Assembly (NCBI GenBank): GCA_003427395.1
Contig: BFEA01000015.1
Location: forward strand, 5,989,179-6,026,448
Length of the DNA: 37,270 nucleotides
Direction: 5' to 3'
Source: Chara braunii
Taxonomy: Eukaryota; Streptophyta; Charophyceae; Charales; Characeae
Below are positions 30,836 to 37,270 of the stretch, one piece after another. Positions within the stretch are counted from its first letter, which is position 1. Each line of letters starts with the position of its first letter. A model generated the notes under the pieces. That model ran no database searches and was not told the origin of the DNA. It worked only from the letters and a program-made list of their open reading frames with translations. Position numbers and translations under genes: made by a program.

Positions 30836-31251
30836 ATGAGATTCCAATTCGATCTCAATGGTCCCCCACCGGAGTGCACAGATGATGTTTATTCAGAGCC
30901 AGTGCAGCCTGTTGAGAGAGGCAGTGGCGCCAGCAGCGCTGGTATGCGCGATGAAGACACCTTTGGGGGCTGCCGATTATGCAAGAGAAATTGCAGTATT
31001 TGCGGGGAGGTTCGGGAACTGCCGGCAGATGTACTGGAAGCCTTGGAGCAGAAGATGCAGCAGGACGATATGGAATTTGTGTGTAGTATGGCTGGATACC
31101 AGTGCTATGACTATGTTGTCGATACTAAGGAGAAGAGGCAATCATCTGGCACGCCTGTTTTATCGAAAAGGCCTAAAGCAGAGCATCAGCCTCCAACTGT
31201 TCTCAAGCCTGTTAAAGTTGAGCAGACACAGAGCGATGACCGCAGCTGTAG
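30836..31251 (+). CDS. Candidate host exon, Cys4-motif protein of unknown function
   Basis: ATG 30836 opens a frame of at least 138 residues. It begins MRFQFDLNGPPPECTDDVYS and carries C46-RL-C49-KRN-C53-SI-C56, a compact Cys4 cluster that could bind a metal. A helical segment (LPADVLEALEQKMQQDDM) and a polar, Lys-rich tail (SKRPKAEHQPP) follow. A good donor-like site (CTGTAG|GTATGG) occurs at 31251/31252, and downstream sequence loses coding character, so an intron may begin there. Possible acceptors (TTTTGCAG at about 31399) exist downstream. Codon composition is balanced, unlike the surrounding repeats. No family is recognised, and it could also be a retrogene piece or chance. Confidence 0.4.
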
Positions 31252-32310
31252 GTATGGGTTTACTTCGAACAGCCACAACCGTGGAAGTGCAGTTCGGGTG
31301 ATCTACATTGTCTTTCTGGTTTCTCATCCACTTCTTTCCTCCCATGATCAAAGGCATGGATCCCTACCACGCTAGAAATCCCTAAACGTCATTTTGCAGC
31401 CTTCTCCAGAATGGTTGTACCGGTCGTCGAAGGCCAAGGCCTATAATCCTCCCCCCTAACTCCCCCAGTTTGTGCGCCAGCCTGGGATGCGTTTGAGGCT
31501 GGTGAACTGAAAAACATCCGCCAGACCAGCACTGGCAGTCCCAGGGGAGCCACTTTTTGTTTCTTGGCTTCCCTGCCCTAGGCTGTCCCGAACCCCAAAA
31601 CTTTTGGAGATATATGTCCTCACTGACTCAATTTGCCCAGGGTGTGTAGTGGTGGTTTAATCATTCACAAGCACTGCCAGTGAATATGGATGGTCAGATA
31701 TTTGCACTGGGTGACTGCACTACACAACACATGGAGTGCCTTATGGTCCCGGCAAATCACCGATGCAGCCTGCATTGCCATAGCTGCCTTCTGTTTTTTC
31801 CTACCACATCTTTTCTCTTTTATGATTTTATCCTTTTGGACTAACAAGTGGACCCGGGGCGGCAACGCTGCACCCCAGCCCCTATCCTGCCTATACATGG
31901 CAGAATCAGACAGGCACACTTTGTGGACCTGATGGTGCGAACACACCATCCGGTCCACAAAGTGCGCCAGTTTGTTCTCCTGTGGCCCATTCCACCCCTG
32001 CCCCTCCTCTCCCGCCAGCCCATTCTACGCACCAGAAGTACTCAACATTCCAGGCTGTCCTTCAGCACTGTACTTCTGTTCAAATACGCTGTGAACAGCC
32101 CTCTCCAGGTTGCTATGTACTTGTATTCAAACATATTGCAAAGAGCGGCTGCGGCTGAGGAGGCCCGCCTGCGCCTGGATTTGCACTCGGGGGGCTTCAA
32201 ATGAAAGAGAGGACAACAAAAAGAAGGGGAAGGCCACGCGTTGTATCTACATCGATCTCGTGGCCCGCATCTGGAATCGACCTTGGAGCCTCTGAAGAAT
32301 ATCGCAGGGT
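31252..32310. other. Unassigned sequence with one orphan TTAA-family end
   Basis: GTAGTGGTGGTTTAA at 31646-31660 looks like a right end of the ACCACYAGTACC family, but no left end pairs with it. ACCATCCGGTCCACAAAGTG and its inverted form (CACTTTGTGGACCTGATGGT) face each other at about 31917-31966, forming a hairpin of about 18 bp with mismatches. No gene is supported. Confidence 0.4.
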
Positions 32311-32440
32311 ATGGTTCCACTTTTGAACACCGTGTCCTGGCTGTAGTGGTTACGATACTTGGCTTTGGAGACCGAGGTCCCGGTTCAAGTCCGTGCTTGC
32401 ACGGAGGAAAGCTGAGGCCCAGAGGTACAGATCCAAAAAC
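32311..32440 (+). mobile_element. tRNA-derived SINE, family B copy 1
   Basis: The sequence TTTTGAACACCGTGTCCTGG, CTGTAGTGGTTACGATACTT carries an A-box-like TGGCTGTAGTGG. The B box GGTTCAAGTCC is at 32382-32392. The block ends GCTGAGGCCCAGAGGTACAG ATCCAA. The same unit recurs at 33817-33950. Box spacing and tRNA-like D-arm sequence point to a pol III promoter of tRNA origin. Confidence 0.65.
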
Positions 32441-32938
32441 ATTGGAAAGCTCTGTGAACTGGCGGTGTTGCATACCGTAAAGGTGCAGACCAGAACAAGA
32501 ACCGACCTCTCTCACATAGTACAAGACAGCACAGCAGAAGGCTTAAATACCAATGATCCGAACAATCAATGTCGCAATGCAGCCCGAACATACATCATCA
32601 TCATTCCATGGTGTGAAGGGGCCTGGCGCTCACACAGGAAAAATGCACCAGTCCCCAACCATACACAGACGAAGAAGAGGGAGGTTAGACGAAGAAGAGG
32701 GGAAGATGGGAATGTCGTCAACACCAAGTCTTCAGCACAGGTCCCAAATAATCCCTCGTCAAATGTCTGAATCCCAATGTCGAGTCTGGATCCAGTGTCG
32801 TCAAGTCCCAAAGTCACCAATCTCTCTCTCTCGTAGTCTGCAGGTACTGAGAAGTTAGGTAGCGAGAGGGTGAGGAGGAGATGGTGGACTTNGAAGAGGA
32901 AGAAGAAGATCTCTCTCTCTCTCTCTCTCTCAGTCCGG
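32441..32938. other. Unassigned sequence with CT tract and one N
   Basis: It contains an ambiguous base at 32892 and a CT tract at 32911-32932 ahead of the TACTAAC motif. No gene is supported. Confidence 0.4.
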
Positions 32939-33012
32939 TACTAACCTGTGAAGGGGGCGCCTTGTTGCAGGTACATCGAAGACGAAGCTGGAACTATGGC
33001 GCCACAGGTAAG
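32939..33012 (+). other. Possible 37-nt microexon with TACTAAC branch site
   Basis: TACTAAC at 32939-32945 lies 25 bases before an acceptor CTTGTTGCAG ending at 32970, with a CT tract upstream. After 37 bases, CCACAG|GTAAGT gives a consensus donor at 33008. Branch site, acceptor and donor are thus in the right order and spacing. 37 nt does not keep phase, and no flanking coding exon is recognised, so it could be a UTR exon of a noncoding transcript. Confidence 0.3.
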
Positions 33013-33319
33013 TCTCCCTGGCCTCCGCCAACCATCTCTCTCTCTCCAGTACAACTCTAGCTCCTAATAGCGCCCAGCGCTGAAGACTACTGCTAACGCT
33101 ACTACTGCAGCGCTCCTCCAGAGTGCTGCTGCTGAATCCTGAAGAATGCCTCCTGCCTCCTGCACGTGAAGTGCCTGGGAAGCTCCTAGGAACTACCTCA
33201 TGACTGTCTGCAGCCTGCAGGGCGGGCCAGTCTTATATAGTGCTGGCCCGTCCAGGAGGCTGCTCTTGCCAATGCCAAAACGTGCCAGACCCTGGTGTTG
33301 AAGTTCTAACAAAGGTTGT

Positions 33320-33630
33320 CTTGAAAACAGGCCAAAAATGGCCTGTGCTGAAAACCCTGGTCTGGACCCTAAGTGTCAGGGCAGGTCGACTTTATGAGGG
33401 CCCGAAAATGGCCCTCCGTTTCAGGCTGAAAAGACTCAGGGCCTGGAAGGCCCTGTTTTAGGCTGGAACGACATAGGGCCTGAAGGCCCTCGTTTTCAGG
33501 TTTTCAGGCTGAAACGACACAGGGCCTGTAAGCCCTTGTTTTCAGGCTTTTAGGCTGAAAACGACACGGGGCCTGTAGGCCCTTGTTTTAAGGCTTTTAC
33601 GCTGGTCGGGCCCTGCAGGCCCGTGCGGCT
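33320..33630. repeat. Tandem repeat rich in GGGCCT/AGGCCC palindromes
   Basis: Units of about 40-46 bp contain AGGCTGAAACGACACAGGGC, CTGTARGCCC and TTGTTTTCAGGCTTTT, at about 33423, 33461, 33507 and 33550, with earlier diverged copies. Each unit can fold as AGGGCCTG-NA-AGGCCCT. It is noncoding. Confidence 0.65.
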
Positions 33631-33816
33631 GCGCAGTATGCCACAGGCGGGCAGCTAAAGTCCTGCATAAGTGAGCGGGCTATACTACCGATGGGGGTCA
33701 TGTGCTATTTGGAGCGAAGTGTGCGGGGTTGCCAGCGTCCGTGTGGTGTTGTGTGTGGTGTGTGTTGAGTTTGGACACTACGGCCTCCCAGGGTTGGGGC
33801 GGATATCATGGCCGGC

Positions 33817-33950
33817 ATGGTTCCGCTTTTGAACACCGTGTCCTGGCTGTAGTGGTTACGATACTTGGCTCTTGAGGCCGATGTCGCTGGTTCGAGCCCG
33901 TGCTTGCCCCCCCCGGAGGAGGGCTGAGGCCCAGAGGTACAGATCCAATA
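33817..33950 (+). mobile_element. tRNA-derived SINE, family B copy 2
   Basis: This is the second copy of the unit at 32311. Shared parts are TTTTGAACACCGTGTCCTGG, GTAGTGGTTACGATACTTGG, the B box (here GGTTCGAGCCC, 33889-33899) and GGCTGAGGCCCAGAGGTACA. It differs by small indels (a C run at 33907). A piece of the CCATGTTCCAGCGG repeat follows at about 33953. Confidence 0.65.
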
Positions 33951-34095
33951 ACACAATGTATATTTCTGAATTCCAGCGGAGGATTCAGTGTTCCAAAAAA
34001 AATGAAAAGGCCGAAACAAAGCTGTAGATTACTAGATTCTTTTTTTTTTTTTTTAATAACTATGCTCGGTATGCTGCAGATTCAAACTCGTGGTC

Positions 34096-34555
34096 GATCC
34101 AGCGGCCTAGCTCAGTTGGTAAGGCACGCAAGTGGCATTCAGGAGGTCTTGGGTTCAATCCCCATTGGCCTCATATACCTTCCTGGGCAAGCTTGGCGCC
34201 CGCCACCTAGAGATATGCCATTGGTCCCCCCGAGTGGCATTGAGCAGAGACTGCTGATGTTCACAGGGGGAGGGGACCGGAGGGGACGCACAATGACTGG
34301 CCCATCGAAGAAGCTCGGTCCTGACGCTACTGGCTGACTGCTGGCCGGTATCGCCCACCTGCTGTAGCAGGTATCGCACCTGCTGGTGGGTGCAGCTCCC
34401 GCATGTTCCCTCGTTGGAGGCTTGAGCACGGATGTGGCCGCTACGGGGTTCCCCGTAATACTATAATGACAATAAAAAAGGCCTGAAAGGCCGTCCTGTC
34501 CAGATTTGACAGGTAATTGAATTGGTTGGGCTTAAAGAAATAGACTTACAAAAAA
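34096..34555 (+). mobile_element. tRNA-derived SINE, family A, with target duplication
   Basis: The 5' part is a tRNA-like head: GCGGCCTAGCTCAGTTGGTA with A box TAGCTCAGTTGG (34108-34119) and B box GGTTCAATCCC (34152-34162). GGCC at both ends of the head keeps part of an acceptor stem. A body of about 290 bases follows, then ATACTATAATGACAATAAAA and a 3' part ending in an A run (34551-34558). AAACTCGTGGTC occurs at 34084-34095 and 34556-34567, a 12-bp direct repeat that fits a target duplication. The cloverleaf is too damaged for a functional tRNA. Confidence 0.7.
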
Positions 34556-34610
34556 AAACTCGTGGTCTCCATCTGGATTCAACCTTGGACCCTTTGACAG
34601 ATGGCAATGA

Positions 34611-35570
34611 TGGCAATGCATATTTCCATGTTCTGGAGTGGGATTCGGTCTTGTTTTGCAAATCTGGAGAGCGGTGGAGCGAGGCCCTTCCAATGAAATG
34701 ACCTCCCTATGCGGAAAACGACAAAACAAATCTGAAAACCATGGCTACGATCCGGATGTCTGGACTGCCGTCCAGACGGTCTGGATTCAGTAACCGGACT
34801 CCAGAAGTCCGGTCTGGAAGGTCTGGATCTGCCAAATTTCGAGGAAAAAAAAAAACAAAACGGTCCAGGACCCTTCCCCATTGAAGAGCCAAGCCCCCAA
34901 AATCGTTTTGGGTTTTTTTCAGGCCCGTTTATGCTTTTTTGGGGGGTCCGAACATGCTCTCTCTCTATAATAATTTATTAGACAACCCCAATGTTTTAAG
35001 TATTAATGATTCATTACCTTTTAATAGGCTTTTATTAGTTTGTAAAGTCTTTTTGTAAGCTTTTTTATAGTTTTTGACTTTTAACTCAAGTTTGGTTAGG
35101 AATTCTGACATGACTCTGAGGCAAAAGTGGTTTGCATTGTTATTCTGCATAGCATACTTTTTTTTCAGAATTTTTTTTTTTTTTTTAATGGTCGGGACAT
35201 TTCTGGACCGTCTGGATTCCCCATGTCAGGAGGTTCGGAAATGTCCGGAATTCCGGACGTCCGGAAACTACCGGACACGGGTCCGGTTCCATGTTCGGAA
35301 ATGTCGGGGTCGGGGTCCGGGTCCGGCATAGCCATGCTGAAAACCGACAAAAGAGGTTTGAAATTTGAACGACAAAAGCTGCCCGGCCACGCGGTACATC
35401 CGCAAGACAAAGAATATGGCAATGTATATCTCCATGTTCCAGTGGAGAACTCAGTCACACGAGGCCCTTCCAATGAAAAGACCAAAAGCTGCCAGGCCAC
35501 GCGGTGCATCCCTATCTTTCCATGTTCCAGCGGAGGATTTGGTCTCATGTGGCCCTTCCAATGAAACAAC
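34611..35570. repeat. Dispersed CCATGTTCCAGCGG...CCTTCCAATGAAA repeat
   Basis: Copies at 34611-34703, 35406-35485 and 35508-35566 share ATATYTCCATGTTCYAGYGG, GGATTYGGTCT and GGCCCTTCCAATGAAA. A partial copy lies at about 33953. The two later copies are each preceded by CCAGGCCACGCGGTRCATCC (35384, 35488), about 104 bp apart. The DNA between copies (34740-34830 and 35200-35330) is rich in TCCGGA-type palindromes. Low-level similarity to the SINE B tail suggests a compound short retroelement. Confidence 0.55.
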
Positions 35571-35751
35571 CTCCAAGCGAGAAACGACGAAAAGACAATA
35601 AAGGTGGCCCAGAGCTGGCTCGCGTTCATCGCCTCCCGTTTTCCTCCTCGGTCTCCTGTGGCACCGCGTGCGGAACTCCACACCCGGTTTTTCCTGGGCC
35701 CGAGGGGAGCGCCATGGGAGGACCGCTTCATATTTTAAGATATATATATAT

Positions 35752-36023
35752 TTGTGACGATACAGCCTCCTGATGAGTCGGTGAAACTCCGACGAAACAG
35801 TTTGTCACAGCCCCTCGTTTGTTGTCCTCTTCTCCCTCTCTGCCTACGGTTTACCGGGCAGTTCTATTTGACGATATATATGTCCTCTTCTCTCTCTCTG
35901 CCTACGGTTTACCGGGCAGTTCTGTTTGTGACGATATACTCTGCCTACGGTTTACCGGGCAGTTCTATTTGTGACGATATATATATATATATATATATAC
36001 CGGGCAGTTCTGTTTGTGACGAT
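35752..36023 (+). mobile_element. Hammerhead-family cluster with one core and four arms
   Basis: The first unit runs from TTTGTGACGATACAGCCTCC through the hammerhead-like core (35770-35806) and CT-rich linker to an arm ending in GACGATATATA (about 35844-35874). Three further arm copies follow at 35902-35934, 35944-35977 and 36001-36023, each ending at a TA stretch. It is a broken tandem arrangement of the element seen at 23486 and 1283. Confidence 0.7.
35770..35806 (+). ncRNA. Hammerhead-ribozyme-like catalytic core
   Basis: CTGATGA (35770-35776) is followed by a 5-bp stem GTCGG/CCGAC (35777-35781 with 35789-35793) closing a 7-base loop, then GAAAC (35794-35798), AGTTT and GTC (35804-35806). 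This matches the hammerhead order C3-U-G-A-N-G-A9, stem II, G12-A-A-A-C, a very short stem III, and the N-U-H cleavage triplet GUC. Minimal stem III is known for type I hammerheads in retroelements. A stem I is not visible: bases 35762-35769 do not pair with 35807-35814. The copy is probably inactive or incomplete, though the core match is unlikely to be chance. Confidence 0.6.
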
Positions 36024-36128
36024 ATATGTATATATAAGAGAAGGTGGGGCTGGCCTCCTCTGCTCAAGTTCTGCTTTTCCTTGGATATGCTGCCGCAAAG
36101 TGTAGCAGAAGAGTTTCCGTGGTACATG

Positions 36129-36271
36129 AAAAGGAGAGGAGTCTGGTTAAAATGGTTATTGTACTCCGGCTCGATTTGTGTGCTCTTGCATTAGCCGAAG
36201 CCAGGGATTGGCCCAGTGCCGTTACAAAAGAAAAAAGAAAAAAGAAATAAAAAGGAGAGGGGTCTGGTTAA
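36129..36271 (+). mobile_element. Very short retroposed insert with 22-bp target duplication
   Basis: AAAAGGAGAGGAGTCTGGTT (36129, followed by AA) recurs at 36250-36271 with one change. The insert between them is 99 bases: about 75 bases starting AATGGTTATTGTACTCCGGC, then an A-rich tail with regular G (AAAAGAAAAAAGAAAAAAG). Size, tail style and duplication match the insert at 30601-30746, but the bodies differ. No known small RNA is recognised. Confidence 0.65.
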
Positions 36272-36310
36272 CAACACTTCACATGTGTATACCATTGGCC
36301 ACAGGGCAGG

Positions 36311-36315
<5 letters not shown>

Positions 36316-36348
<33 letters not shown>
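36316..36348. repeat. Poly(T) tract, about 33 bases
   Basis: A pure T run, flanked by GGAAC on the left and GAAAAGTTCC on the right, so GGAACTTTT/AAAAGTTCC form an inverted repeat around it. It may be the A tail of an insertion on the other strand. Confidence 0.8.
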
Positions 36349-36349
<1 letters not shown>

Positions 36350-37270
36350 AAAAGTTCCAGGGTGTAGTAGAGGGTGGTGGCCAGGCCTCCGGAGGTGCCC
36401 GTAGTACTCATCCATTGGGATTGCGAGGACCCAGGGGGAGTCACCTCAGGGTGGCACCATTGTACCATGACCTATGCTAACGCTCAGATCACAATTCGTT
36501 ATCTGCGCCAACGCTTACGGGACTAACCCGAACGTCTTCGTGCAGACACTCTTAATTCTAATGTTAAGGACGGACGGCCCGGGTATACGCAGTCATCCCC
36601 CCCCCCATCTGTGCCTCATCCCGCAGACTCTATGGGCAGCGAACTGCCCTTCCACTAAGATGCGATATCCCACCCTCCCCTATCCTAAGCATGAGGCCTT
36701 CCTGCCCCGGGCTCACCAAGAATCCACAGTCCAGACTAATTCCCGCAATGAGAATTCCCACGGACCCCAACCTGGATGAATTACCACCCACAGGCATCGT
36801 GAGATACCTGTGGGATTGGAAGTACCCAGTACGTACCCCATACTAACACCCAGTGTGTGCGTAGGATTATCCTTCCCCAGATGGGTCCTACCGTAGTCTA
36901 AGTTCGCTCTGTGTGGACTCTCGTACGGGTGCCATAGTGACGGGAAACATGCTATGTAACGAGCGTGAGGCTGAGGGTGAGCCGAGGGAGAGGAGAGAGA
37001 GGGAGAGAGTGAGAGCACACACACACACTCACTCACTCGACACGACTGACTGGGACTGAGGATCGGACGCAGACACAGTGGCAAGGCACAAAGTCCAAGT
37101 CTTGGATTCCGAATGCCGAAACAGCAAGTCACACTGAGTACGAGTACAGCAGCAGGGAACTGGTACGAGACTGGCCCCCCGTACCGTATGGGGAGCCGGT
37201 ATAAGTACCGGTGACACGTACGGTACCAGGGGCATTTCTGCAAAGGCCCCGAGGGCAGAACTGAAAAATG
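36349..37270. other. Unassigned sequence at the window end
   Basis: No gene is recognised. It has a GA/CA-rich stretch at about 36985-37038 and several GTACC/GGTAC palindromic motifs near 37145-37230. A frame on the opposite strand (36713-37243) is open for 176 codons but shows only low-complexity composition and no motif. Confidence 0.35.

Noticed and set aside
34101-34173. Functional tRNA gene
   Set aside because: The acceptor and anticodon stems do not form properly, and a long SINE body with target duplication follows.
35762-35814. Complete, self-cleaving hammerhead
   Set aside because: The bases before CTGATGA do not pair with those after GTC in either the type I or the type III arrangement I tried, so only the core is claimed.
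36713-37243. 176-codon frame on the minus strand near the window end
   Set aside because: Low-complexity Ser/Pro/Leu composition, no recognisable motif, and it crosses GA/CA-rich repeats.

Overview
The window looks like nuclear DNA of a streptophyte, either a land plant or a charophyte alga. It has a plant-type U6 snRNA copy, a plant-style Ty3/gypsy retrotransposon with a tRNA-Asp-like primer site, tRNA-derived SINEs, long A/T runs, TA and CT microsatellites and intron-like signals (TACTAAC, CAG|GTAAGT). The gag context (a zinc-knuckle remnant followed by RAIDEGLVMLDERKYVKWADD) recalls predicted proteins of Chara braunii. That species hint rests on memory and is an inference. There are no bacterial-style operons.

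Layout. Bases 369-16798 hold one large decayed LTR retrotransposon on the + strand. It has a 5' LTR (369-1546), a primer binding site (about 1552-1569), a long leader with a small inverted-repeat element (1648-1852), a decayed and partly duplicated pre-gag coding region (3725-6122), an internal TATA promoter, gag (6267-8064), protease (8098-9336), RT/RNase H/integrase (9387-12559), a noncoding 3' part and a 3' LTR (15713-16798). In-frame stops, frameshifts and changed catalytic residues show that it is dead. Directly after the 3' LTR come a 91-bp minisatellite (16806-18310) and then mostly unrecognised DNA. This contains a retroposed U6 pseudogene (20261-20392) and a LINE RT fragment (22267-22578).

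From about 23.4 kb to the end the window is dense in small repeats. These are a 126-bp inverted-repeat element in a TA tract, a satellite with four-monomer higher-order structure (24.4-25.4 kb), TTAA-bounded inverted-repeat elements, seven hairpins with a constant loop and changing but still paired stems (25.69-27.26 kb), SINEs with target-site duplications, two very short retroposed inserts, and a cluster at 35.75-36.02 kb with a hammerhead-ribozyme core motif. The only candidate host coding sequence is a possible exon with a Cys4 motif at 30836-31251.

The parts most worth follow-up are (i) the hammerhead-core repeat family, which occupies a TA tract in one LTR while the other LTR shows the empty tract, and (ii) the constant-loop, covarying-stem hairpins. 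Neither matches a feature I can name with certainty.
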